64,000 nt of DNA, from contig SMSO01000014.1 in the NCBI GenBank assembly GCA_004764695.1, forward strand, positions 509,148 to 573,147, in the 5' to 3' direction. This DNA comes from Schizochytrium sp. TIO01. Taxonomy: Eukaryota; Sar; Bigyra; Thraustochytrida; Thraustochytriidae. Positions 1 to 9,626 of this stretch are shown one piece after another (positions within the stretch are counted from its first letter, which is position 1; every line of letters starts with the position of its first letter). The position numbers were made by a program, and so were the translations under genes. The notes under the pieces were generated by a model. That model saw only the letters and a program-made list of their open reading frames with translations, searched no databases and was not told the origin of the DNA.

Positions 1-2
1 CG

Positions 3-3000
3 AATTCCTTTTTGTTCGCGCAAACAGGCGTAAGACGCTGGTCAGCGTCAAGCCTCGGGGATGTGCAAGGAAAGGTAGGTACTAAATCGTTGAGTATTGC
101 AGCGCCAACGACATCTCTAAGGTCTGAGTGGAATACTCGAGAGTATGTAGTACCCTACTGGGCTATTTTCACTGCCGCAGGGCCGTCTGTAACTTTGGAA
201 TTTCATCATCCTGGGCTTCATGATGATGGGCGCGCGCAGGTTATTGTAGAGAGCCTTCGAAGAGGTATTCTACAAACCGTGGATCGTGTCAATAGGCTCA
301 TTCTTCTACACCAACTTCATGATAGTCGCTGGGCAAGCCCACTCCTGATTAAGCCTGACCCTGCAACCCAGAACCCTAAAGAATTAGACTCTGCACGGAA
401 TCGTGGTATCTTGGGAAGGCGAAGCCAAGACCCGCAGGCTCAGCGAAATTCTACAGGGTTTGTCAACCGGCAAAGGTTTTCTACTTCAAAGCCGGTTTAT
501 ATAGCAGCCGCTGAAATGGATGTTTGGGATCCTCAAAACCTTCCTGATGGAACGTTTGCATGTCAGTGCTTCCATCGCGAGCGTTTCGAGGTTCCTGAGC
601 GACTTCACATCAACGTGGCAATGAATGAAGTTCGTCAGAGTCTGAGTATGTTTTCAGTGGCAAATCACAAGAATACATATGTTTATCAATATGCTGGGAC
701 AGGCCAAATTTTCATTCTTAAGCTTCGTCAGGAAGGGTCAGATAGCGATGTAAATTTGGGCCTTACAATGCGCCAGCGCTCTCGACGTGGCAGCACAATG
801 GCCACTGAAGCATCCTTCACTTCTTCTGCGGCAAGTGTTGCCTCCTCAGCCTCAAACCCCAATCAGGCCATCATCTTGGAAGTTTATGGCGTTGACCTTC
901 CTCCTGAGGTCATGTTAAAGGACTTGCGGGAGATGCTAGAATCAAAATTGTCGAACAGTACACTCTCAGCGCTAACTTTGCTACTTCGACGTTACCTTAC
1001 TTTCAAGATTCAACCGTATGACCTTTACTTTTTGCAGGGAGGTAAACACCCCGTCCCAACGCTGCGTAAGGAGCTCATCATCCCACAAAGCATAGGAGAT
1101 ATTGCCTTACTTTTATTCTTCTTCAAGCAGAACCTTTTGCGGTTCACGACAGCATGCAACTTCGCCTCTCCTCCTGACCTCACTATGTACAAGTACTCTG
1201 AAGACTCTGACATGGAGAGCATAAGTGAATCTGAGCATTCGCTTGTTCATGATGAAGACGACAACACAACATATGGGGCCATGACTCCACAACAGTCTTT
1301 TGAGCGACCAGACGTTGCTGAGCATGCTTCTTATAATAGAAGTACTATGCACCCAGCAATGTCGGGGTGGAACCATAGTGATGCTCTTAATGTCGACTCT
1401 GACGCGCCAGCCATTGTTGATGTAGAACAAATTCATCCAGTCTTTGCAGGTTTTCAAGATCTCATTGACCTGGAGCAAGTTGATCCTTCAGAAGCTGGTG
1501 CAGCAACTGAGCAGGATCCAAGCTTGAGGACTTTGGATCTTCGTACGGGGGAACTTGCATTTGTCTTCAACTCCGTGCCCCCCGAAAAGGGCCCTGCTCC
1601 ACCTACCCCTTCAGCAGTGGGCTCTGGCATGTCATCATCCAGCTTGGGCTCAAGTGGATCAAATAGTAATGTGCAATCAGGCCTGACTGCATTGCCTTTG
1701 GAGCTCTCACAAAGTGAGATTGGCTCCGGTATAGCATTTTCGCTTCTACACTTGCTGCGGAATGGAAAACAGCTTTTTTCGGTGGAAACAAGGGACGATA
1801 GCTTTTCAGCAGGCTCTCGCCTACCTTCTCCACCAACCGTTGGTCTGCCATCGCAACAAGGGACTGCACCTCTCCCTGCTGGGGGTTCTGCGCCCGACGT
1901 TTCTGTTGCAGGTAGTGCGAGCGCTGGCAGTGCTCCTGCAGCAAAGGGTTTGGTGCGATACTCTAGCCAAAGGACTGTAGATGGAGAAACTCAAACATCA
2001 GCTCTTGATGCAGGTCAACGTGATACTATTCCTCCACGAGGTGCTCAACACCATCGGCGTGGATCCTCAACATCATCATTACCACTGCCGTACACAGAAA
2101 TGACTTCAGATGTGCCGCGAGCTACAGCGCGACGCAGAGATCTCGATTTACGTCAAGTAGGACAAGGCCCGCCACCAACGTTTAGTATTGTTATCGATAT
2201 GTGGCAGAAAGGTCAAGTGATACTCGAAAAGTTGGAACAGTGTTTTGAAGCCGCCTTCCAACAGAGTTTGTCGGAGTACGAATTTGAGGTTCAGCGCCTT
2301 GAACGTCCCTTACGTCTTACTATTCCATCTGAAACTGGCGAGTCTGCAATTTCTACGGAGGACATCTTGCCATTTGCCTCGCGACATGGCGCTTCTTCTA
2401 TTGTACTAGAGCAAAAGGAACGCCCTGGCACAGCAAGCAAAAGAAATTTGAAAAAGACTCAGTCTAGAGCATTCGATAGCATCCAATTAGATCTTCGTCC
2501 AGGCATCTTTCCGTGGGAAAAACAACTTTTGCTCAATGAACTCTCTCATATGGTGGCTTTTATTCAACCCGATTTATGTCATCTTGCTTTTGTTGAAGAT
2601 GCCGCAAATTCACGCGTTAAACCTGTTGCACTCGCAAAGGGCGCTTCTTCGGTGCCTCCCGAAGCACCTGCAAGTGCAGGTGCTGCTCACCCCAGTCGTA
2701 ATGTACGTAGTAGTGACATTCTGCCACAGCACGATGAGGCTGCGTCCCCCGACTCTGAACCCGGAAATGTGTCTCGTTACAAATCCTCTGAAAAGCAGAA
2801 CGAAGCTACGCATGCTTTTAGAAACATGTATGACCGCAATGCCGCAAAGAAGGATAAGGCTGTTGATTTTGTTGCTTCTCAGGAGCGATTCTTTCTGCTT
2901 GCGGCAGATCATTTTAATATTGAGGTTCTAGATGAACAGAACCGTTTGCAAGGAAAACCAGAGCTTGACTCTGTCGCACTACCACCTTGTGGAAGCAACG

Positions 3001-6000
3001 AGGACCAAATACACATTCTAGGATTAGCGCAAAGCTCACTTGAGACCTGCGTGCGCGGTGGCAATTTCTTAGTGGGCGACCCCCGAACAGGCAATGAGGT
3101 TCAGATACGAGGCGCAAGTAGTGGATTTGTCCGCAATGAAGGACTTTATTGGCAGCATGGAACATTCCGTCGAGATACTGGTTCCAGTGGAAAAGTAACA
3201 GGTGGTTCTCACCAGCCATTAAGCTCTCGCTCTGGCTCATCCGTAAGCGCCCAAACAGACTTGAGTTCAGTGTCTGCTACAACAGGTACGAACTCATACA
3301 TGACAAACACCAACAACTCTACTAATAACCCGGGTTTGCCAAGTTCATCTTCAACTGGTGATCTTTCTGTGGTCGGTAGCTCCTCCTCAGAAGATCAGTC
3401 AAAGTGGATGAAGAAAAGAAGCTGTTGCATCTCTGTGGTCGTATCGAATGAGTCTGTTCGCATCCATTTTTACAATTGGAACCCGTCTTATCGTGCTCGT
3501 CTTGAACGCGGCCTCACATTCCTTGTATCATGGGTATCCGTGCGTGGAAATTTATTGCGTAGTATTTTTCATCAACGCATGGGACTTTTCTCGCATGCTG
3601 TCCTTCCTGCATCGCTTGTACGCTATCTGATTGATGTAGATCGAGCTTTGCGTACGCGCGACTTGGAGAAAGTTGGTACAGAAACCAACACAATCCCAGA
3701 AGCAGGCCACGTGAGCCTGTCCGTCACCGAACTTAATGTTCTGTTAAGGAATAAAGTGCCTCCTTCTATTGTGCTCAAACCTCTCATTCGCGAAGCGGAT
3801 AATCGCCTTAAAAGTAAAAGTACGCCCGATGGCTCACTTTTACCTATGAAATCAGGTCGTGGTCAACATATGAGTTTGTCTGCCATGAATGCTGTCCGTG
3901 TAAGCCGCAATGCGATGCAGTCCAGACGTCGAGCATCCAACCTATCCACTACAAAATTTATGCACGCTATGCTCGGTAGTAAGCCGCCCGGGCCGTTGAG
4001 CTCTGCGGCTAGTACGGTGGGTTCAATAAGCGGAGCGACTGCACCAACCTTAGATTCTAACTCAATTCGGTCAGTTAGCCCCTCGGTGTGTGTTGAGACA
4101 CCACTTACAAAGTTAACTGCTTCTGATACCTACGGTTCATCAAAGTTTTTGCGTCTTCCTCGAGGCACGCGCCTTCGAACCTCCTTTGAAGTGCAACTAC
4201 GAGGTACGGCTCCCGGCCATGCCCTTGAATCTTCTATGCAATCTTCAGAAGACCAAGTAGAGCGCTTAGGAGAACAACTTCTCGACAATGCGCACGAGCG
4301 TGCAATGGAGCGCCAACGTAAAACTATGATTAAGTCTCTTGTCGGGCGGTGGCGTCAGCAATGGATTGGCCAGGCTTCATTAGCAAGTTCTCGATTTCCG
4401 TTTTCTGGTCTTGAAGACGGATTTCAAGATGAAGAAGACGCCATTGAATATTGTCTCGCATCACCTGCTGAAGTTAGCTTGCTTTTGGATGTGTCGCGTG
4501 TACTACATACCGTCCGTACTCCAATCTATTTTTCGGAACACCCTCACACACGCACACAAGCTGTTGCAGAATTTGCCCGAGTCGCAGTCGAGGATATGGT
4601 CCATGTTTATGTCCATTACCTTGTTCATCAACTGGGAATGCGGCATGTTGTTATGTCAGAATCTCTCAATGCCCATGGGGCATCACAGAGAAGCATGCAA
4701 GGCGGTCATTTCTCTGCAGGATCAAGTGAGGCCTATGCACAACGCCAGCTTAATGGTGCTGTAGTTATCATCCAGGTGCACGTATACAATGGCGTTTTCA
4801 AGGTGCTAATGCGCTTGATCGAGCCTGACCTCCACGATGAGGCCGACATTGCTGGTGTTTCCACAACGACTCCAGATGATTTGTTCATGATTAATACTTC
4901 AGCCTCAGCACGGTCACGAGGGCCGTATTTTACACAAGAGCTTGGTCGAATCCGTTCAGCTTTAGGAGTGCGATGGGTTATTTATGACTTCCAAATTTAC
5001 CTCTTCAAGCGAACTCTACAGCGGATTTCTGAGCGACCTGTGGGCGTCGCGTGTCAAGTGTTTGCATTTGCCAGACAATTTCCGAACCCACCAATGGGAG
5101 CCCAGTCGGCACTCATGCACCATGAATTCCAGTTTCTCCTTGGTGTGCCATTAGCAAAGGCAGACGTTCGGGATGTGTTTCAGTATGTCGTGCGAAAGGC
5201 CGATCGCTATGGCATGGTAGGTATTCGACCTTCCAAACCAGGTGGCAACAAAACATATTTGTATTTGACTTCTGATGACGGTACATTCACAAACCCATTT
5301 CACAAGAGAAAAACAGGATTCACGTATGCAGTGCTGATTGCTGTGAAGGAAGATGACGAGGATGATACTGCATCCAGACCAGACACTCTTACACCCGATC
5401 TTCATACTAGTGGTCGTAATGGAACTGATGGCAGTATCAACCTTGATAATGTTAGCAATCAGACTGTGTCGATCTCTTTTGAGGTTTGTTTGATTGCTAG
5501 CAATGACGACGAGATGCGCCGAATTCTAGAAACTGAAGAGACTGGTCCTGATGTTCGGCGGGCAAGTATCGAGTCCGGTTTGCATGGGGGCCGCGAAAGG
5601 GCAACAAGCCCAACTGTTGGAAGCGTTGGGAGCACTGAAGACGATGAAGTGGACGATGACGATGATGACGATGATGAGGATGATTTTGAAAAGCTCCGGG
5701 CAGAGCAAACTGGAGATTCCAGCATGGACTTTGGTGACAACGATAGCGAGCACCACTTTGACCCTTTCAGCTCCTTTACATTTTCTAGAAAGGGCTCAAT
5801 TGCTACACAGGACGAAGACAACGGAGATGATAAAGGCAAAACTAATGTTGTCTGTGGAATGGAAGAAGCTTTGGACAACATGGATGTTTTTCTACACAAG
5901 GTGTTCTCTCATGCTGTTTTGCGGTTTCGACGCAAGTTATTGTGGAAACGGTTGCGTATGACCCCGCGTCAATGCGCGGAGCCACGTCAAAATACAGAGT

Positions 6001-6539
6001 CTAGTTCACAACCAACCAGTAGTTCGGAGATCGTTGCAACAAATCCACACAATCCTTCTACTGCTACCCCTACACGTACGTCTACTTCATCGGACAGTAC
6101 GCAACAGGTACAGGCAAACCTCCCACCACGGTCAGGCGAGGAACCCGTGGTCACTCGACGTGTCAATGTCAACATTGAAGATCTCGAAAAATTATCCTTC
6201 AGTTGTGCATTGAGCGACGTTGATGAAGACATTGCAGAAATGCTTCCAGAGATCCCCAGCTCCAATCTGATAGAGTTTCTATCTTTCGCACATGGACCGC
6301 TGGCTCTTCGTGGGGAGGGCGATCATTTAAAGACAGACATCGTCCTCTTGCCACCGCCGCAGCTGGATTTTATTTTTGTTGTTCACGTTACAGTACCAGC
6401 TTTTGGGCCGCCAATCTATCGACTCCGATTCCCGAAACCTATTGTCTCTCAACATCGACTTGAGGATGCACAAATATTCCTGACCACTGTCATGCAAACA
6501 TTACTGGCTAAACTATGGGATGGAATCCTCGCTTTCTAA
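3..6539 (+). CDS. SZT2: SZT2-like KICSTOR protein, 5' end outside window
   Basis: Open frame runs from the window edge (first full codon at base 3) to TAA at 6537-6539, so about 2,178 codons of the C-terminal part are present and the true start lies upstream. I recognise SZT2 from several blocks: the VDRVNRL..LHQLHDSR segment near residues 90-110, the MFSVANHKNTYVYQY block near 215-230, and the following IILEVYGVDLPPE region leading into a predicted alpha/beta segment. In animals SZT2 is the scaffold of KICSTOR, which places GATOR1 on lysosomes and represses TORC1 when amino acids are scarce; the role here is inferred. Low-complexity Ser/Thr linkers and an Asp-rich run near 5640-5685 interrupt the conserved blocks. 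No introns are visible in 6.5 kb. The protein is probably of SZT2 size (over 3,000 aa in animals). The CDS is near certain, the family assignment strong. Confidence 0.88.
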   Translation, partial: NSFLFAQTGVRRWSASSLGDVQGKVGTKSLSIAAPTTSLRSEWNTREYVVPYWAIFTAAGPSVTLEFHHPGLHDDGRAQVIVESLRRGILQTVDRVNRLILLHQLHDSRWASPLLIKPDPATQNPKELDSARNRGILGRRSQDPQAQRNSTGFVNRQRFSTSKPVYIAAAEMDVWDPQNLPDGTFACQCFHRERFEVPERLHINVAMNEVRQSLSMFSVANHKNTYVYQYAGTGQIFILKLRQEGSDSDVNLGLTMRQRSRRGSTMATEASFTSSAASVASSASNPNQAIILEVYGVDLPPEVMLKDLREMLESKLSNSTLSALTLLLRRYLTFKIQPYDLYFLQGGKHPVPTLRKELIIPQSIGDIALLLFFFKQNLLRFTTACNFASPPDLTMYKYSEDSDMESISESEHSLVHDEDDNTTYGAMTPQQSFERPDVAEHASYNRSTMHPAMSGWNHSDALNVDSDAPAIVDVEQIHPVFAGFQDLIDLEQVDPSEAGAATEQDPSLRTLDLRTGELAFVFNSVPPEKGPAPPTPSAVGSGMSSSSLGSSGSNSNVQSGLTALPLELSQSEIGSGIAFSLLHLLRNGKQLFSVETRDDSFSAGSRLPSPPTVGLPSQQGTAPLPAGGSAPDVSVAGSASAGSAPAAKGLVRYSSQRTVDGETQTSALDAGQRDTIPPRGAQHHRRGSSTSSLPLPYTEMTSDVPRATARRRDLDLRQVGQGPPPTFSIVIDMWQKGQVILEKLEQCFEAAFQQSLSEYEFEVQRLERPLRLTIPSETGESAISTEDILPFASRHGASSIVLEQKERPGTASKRNLKKTQSRAFDSIQLDLRPGIFPWEKQLLLNELSHMVAFIQPDLCHLAFVEDAANSRVKPVALAKGASSVPPEAPASAGAAHPSRNVRSSDILPQHDEAASPDSEPGNVSRYKSSEKQNEATHAFRNMYDRNAAKKDKAVDFVASQERFFLLAADHFNIEVLDEQNRLQGKPELDSVALPPCGSNEDQIHILGLAQSSLETCVRGGNFLVGDPRTGNEVQIRGASSGFVRNEGLYWQHGTFRRDTGSSGKVTGGSHQPLSSRSGSSVSAQTDLSSVSATTGTNSYMTNTNNSTNNPGLPSSSSTGDLSVVGSSSSEDQSKWMKKRSCCISVVVSNESVRIHFYNWNPSYRARLERGLTFLVSWVSVRGNLLRSIFHQRMGLFSHAVLPASLVRYLIDVDRALRTRDLEKVGTETNTIPEAGHVSLSVTELNVLLRNKVPPSIVLKPLIREADNRLKSKSTPDGSLLPMKSGRGQHMSLSAMNAVRVSRNAMQSRRRASNLSTTKFMHAMLGSKPPGPLSSAASTVGSISGATAPTLDSNSIRSVSPSVCVETPLTKLTASDTYGSSKFLRLPRGTRLRTSFEVQLRGTAPGHALESSMQSSEDQVERLGEQLLDNAHERAMERQRKTMIKSLVGRWRQQWIGQASLASSRFPFSGLEDGFQDEEDAIEYCLASPAEVSLLLDVSRVLHTVRTPIYFSEHPHTRTQAVAEFARVAVEDMVHVYVHYLVHQLGMRHVVMSESLNAHGASQRSMQGGHFSAGSSEAYAQRQLNGAVVIIQVHVYNGVFKVLMRLIEPDLHDEADIAGVSTTTPDDLFMINTSASARSRGPYFTQELGRIRSALGVRWVIYDFQIYLFKRTLQRISERPVGVACQVFAFARQFPNPPMGAQSALMHHEFQFLLGVPLAKADVRDVFQYVVRKADRYGMVGIRPSKPGGNKTYLYLTSDDGTFTNPFHKRKTGFTYAVLIAVKEDDEDDTASRPDTLTPDLHTSGRNGTDGSINLDNVSNQTVSISFEVCLIASNDDEMRRILETEETGPDVRRASIESGLHGGRERATSPTVGSVGSTEDDEVDDDDDDDDEDDFEKLRAEQTGDSSMDFGDNDSEHHFDPFSSFTFSRKGSIATQDEDNGDDKGKTNVVCGMEEALDNMDVFLHKVFSHAVLRFRRKLLWKRLRMTPRQCAEPRQNTESSSQPTSSSEIVATNPHNPSTATPTRTSTSSDSTQQVQANLPPRSGEEPVVTRRVNVNIEDLEKLSFSCALSDVDEDIAEMLPEIPSSNLIEFLSFAHGPLALRGEGDHLKTDIVLLPPPQLDFIFVVHVTVPAFGPPIYRLRFPKPIVSQHRLEDAQIFLTTVMQTLLAKLWDGILAF

Positions 6540-7090
6540 TATTCTAAATGCTGAAAATTTGCTATGATTCGTGTTGTATATCAATCAGCGTCTCTAAAGG
6601 AACTTTTATTTGTTTACTTTGATCACGTGGGATAGTGAAGGACTCTTTTATCATCTTGAAACAAATTTGAATTCAAAGAAAGATTCGAAGTAACATTATT
6701 TACCACATATTTTTTGAAATTCTCGATAATGTTTGAAGACTTTGCATAATAAAAGTCTAGAAGGACCTATTAACACTGATGGGCATAATATTAAATCGCA
6801 TCCTATAAATATATATAGTCCATTTATGTAGTTAACACAACTCATAGTGGCTCCTCGTGCAGAACAGAGTATCTGAATAATCTAGCCTCAGCGCATTCGT
6901 TTCTCAGGAACGAAGTGGATTTGGAGTGTATTCTACAAGTTAGTTTGATTATTATATTATTAAAAAGAAAAAGCAAAAACAAAAAAGAAAGAAGTCTCTT
7001 TTGTTTTGTATCGGGGAGTGGTGTTATCAAAATTGCAAGTGAGGCAAAGTGAGCGTGTACAAATACTTTGAGAGGGCATGGAGTTCAATT
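6540..7090. other. Convergent intergenic region
   Basis: AT-rich 3' flanks of SZT2 (plus strand) and the RING gene (minus strand). An AATAAA-type motif occurs near 6749 and could serve SZT2 polyadenylation. No coding signal seen. Confidence 0.6.
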
Positions 7091-8144
7091 CTATGTATAA
7101 TGCGGTCGCTCTCCAGTTTCCACACGACACAATGGGCATGAGTTTTTCAATCTAAACCAGGCAAATGCACAAGACTTGTGAAAGATGTGAAAGTGACTGC
7201 ACTCAAGCACTACAACAACATCAGTTGGTTGAAAAGTCATCAAGCAAATCGTGCAGTCATGTTGGCGCTCATCGCCAAGAGCTGTTTCACTAAATTGCAT
7301 GGACCGAAGGTTCCGCAACACATTTGGAGGCGCACCTGAAGGCAAGCTCACAACATTGATGAAAGCAAACACACTCATGGTTACTACAAACTTTGTAAGC
7401 ATAGGAAACATGAGCATCATCCAAAGGTTTGCAGGGGTCTCCTGATCTGGATTATTTGGGGCTCCACATGCGTTTGGAGAAAACTTCTCGCCAAGCGCGA
7501 TTAATAGGAAAAATCCAAGACAGCACACAATGTACTGTAATCTGTTGAGGTTCCAATTAAAATTCCATAGAGAGTGTTCTTGAATAAATGCGAAGCGTTC
7601 CACTAAAGAAGTCGCCGAATCTCTATCCAACAATACCTGTAGACCCCAGGCCGCAAAAATGACTGTAAGTATAACATGAAGAAGTTGCGTCATGGTTGTG
7701 AGGAAGAGCAGACCCCAGTGAAGGGTGAAGAGGACATCAAATGTGCAGCCCTCGTGTATTGGATCTACAAGACTTGGCGGAGGGTTTAGTCTTAGCACTT
7801 GAATACATTTTGGTACAACCATGCCCATGAAGGTAGTCCACGAGCATGCCATGATAAAAATCAAAAGAATTCCCAAGTGGTAATCATGTCTACCTCACAC
7901 CAACAAATGTACATACGTGCTCAACATAACCATTCCAATTCATCACATGTTAACACGACATTCTCACTCACTCAGTTAGTCAATGCCGTCTTCACCTGGG
8001 CTCCTTGCTCTCCGAGTTGGTTCTGCTTGGTTGTTGTCACACTATACACGGTCAACTAGGGAGGATCGAACCGATTCTGATATCCTGGGCTCGGACGTAC
8101 CTGAGTAGTGCTGACACCGACCATGGTTGGTCTCCAGCCTCCAT
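7091..8144 (-). CDS. Multi-pass membrane RING-H2 E3 ubiquitin ligase, two exons
   Basis: Spliced CDS is complement(7091..7889, 8101..8144), 280 aa. The long exon has no usable ATG at its 5' end. An upstream exon starting at ATG 8144-8142 ends AG|GTACGT (donor 8100-8095); the acceptor TAG at 7892-7890 restores frame, giving a 211-bp intron. Hydrophobic segments lie early (MGILLIFIMACSW region), near 70-95, 135-150 and 175-195, so the protein is a predicted polytopic membrane ligase. The C-terminal RING (about 226-269) has CTIC, C-x14-C spacing, the E2-contact Ile and Trp, and CPLC. Between the third Cys and the final His-x2-Cys there are two extra residues (CSHFHIFHKSC), so three histidines are present instead of two. 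Function as a membrane-anchored ubiquitin ligase is inferred from the family; substrate and organelle are unknown. Confidence 0.82.
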
Positions 8145-8260
8145 CTTGATCTTATAGCAGGCTTGGGCCTCGGACCTGCCCCAGCCAGCCGGCAGTCAAC
8201 TCCGCCGCTGCTGAGTTGCAGCTGGACGGACTTGGTTCTGGAGAAATGAGACGACTCGTT
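8145..8260 (-). promoter_or_regulatory. Probable 5' UTR/promoter of the RING gene
   Basis: GC-richer stretch directly upstream of the predicted first exon, lying between that exon and AT-rich DNA. No specific motif is claimed. Confidence 0.3.
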
Positions 8261-8475
8261 GATTTTATAGTAAGGCTATTTTTTTTCTTTTGTTCTTTTA
8301 TAGGTAGATAGGTAGATGTAGGTTGGTACCTTTCTACCTACTTCAAAAGGTAGTATTAGTAAGAGGTCTCCCTCATGATGAATGTATTTGCTTGATCATG
8401 ACTTGTGAGCAATTGGCAGTAGGTACGAAACCTGTGCAGGTTCGTTCTGGTCACATCGCGATTAAGTCTTTTTCC

Positions 8476-8509
<34 letters not shown>

Positions 8510-8510
8510 G
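8476..8510. repeat. (TTG)n trinucleotide microsatellite
   Basis: About 12 uninterrupted TTG/TGT units in non-coding DNA. Confidence 0.95.
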
Positions 8511-9520
8511 CCGCAACAATACCACTTAGGTCTGTGTCGTTTATCCTCCAGCAGGATGCTACAGGATGATAGCCAAATACAATCACGGAACCTTTTGTTT
8601 ATTAAAAAGAAAAGAAATAAAAAGAATCATACGTTGGCTGTGGTACTAGTAGATCGCTACTGCTAGCTTGCACGCGATCATTCGTGACGGTACGAGACGA
8701 AATACGAGAGAGGTTTGTTTAATGATCGGTGCAGAACATGGCTTTGGGGATAAAGTCCTGTTCACGAACATTCTGGTCTGAGCAAACTGCTGGGTTTACA
8801 AAGGCCTCTCACAGGCTTTGTTCAAGTTGCATTAACTTTTAAACAAACACATTCTTCGTTGTCTGAAAAAACATTGGGTTGGAACAACTGAAAGAAAACG
8901 AGGGAAACGAATATGAATTATGATTCTTCATTTGACAATTTGTAGTAGCCGGGTGAGGAACCAAAGCGAGGAAGCAATGAAGGCAGTTTTTAACCTTCCT
9001 TGAGCTTTCATAAAGGCGCGAAAGAATAAAATTTGTCACAATACCTTTCATTTGGTAACAATGAAGAAACGCATTTTTGTGTGAGAGCTTCAGAAAGAGC
9101 ACTTATGTGTACTGAAGATAGAGAGAGGGTGCACACTATTTGTTTTGAGGTGATGGTCTCACAAGTATAGAGGCTTCGCGTCACGAAGATGATTCATTTG
9201 TCTATCACAGTCGCTGTCAGTGGAACTGATGATGGCAGGCTATCAGAATGAAAAAAATTACGGACTATAGACGAAAATATTTTTAAATGACGTTGTATGG
9301 TAGTATCGCATTAGGTTGTGTAGTGGAGCTTACAGATGTAGTCCAGAACAGGGATGGCGAACTCAGAAGACAGTGAAGGAGGGGGATATTTTTATCATTG
9401 GGGTTTTGAATCTGTATAGAGGCAGTGTAAATGTGTGGTGCTGAGCAGCAGAGGTTACTTTATTTGAGGTTAGGTGTATATTACTTCAATAGGTCGGTAT
9501 GGTCGCTTTGTCTTCATATT

Positions 9521-9626
9521 TGATTGTAAACAATCAGTGTTAGCGAAATATTGACTCTACCTATCGATGGCCACATAAAGCATGTCGTAAAGTCAATATT
9601 TCGCTCACATTGATTGTATACAATCA
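9521..9626. repeat. Imperfect inverted repeat, 36-bp arms
   Basis: Left arm 9521-9556 and right arm 9591-9626 are reverse complements with only a few mismatches, separated by a 34-bp spacer. Each arm contains its own palindrome; the one in the right arm (TGATTGTATACAATCA, 9611-9626) is perfect. The structure could be a MITE-like element, a cruciform or a hairpin RNA. No clear target-site duplication is seen. Confidence 0.85.

Noticed and set aside
8356-8586. Poly-Thr or poly-Cys coding frames over the (TTG)n tract
   Set aside because: Products of the microsatellite only; no conserved sequence on either side.
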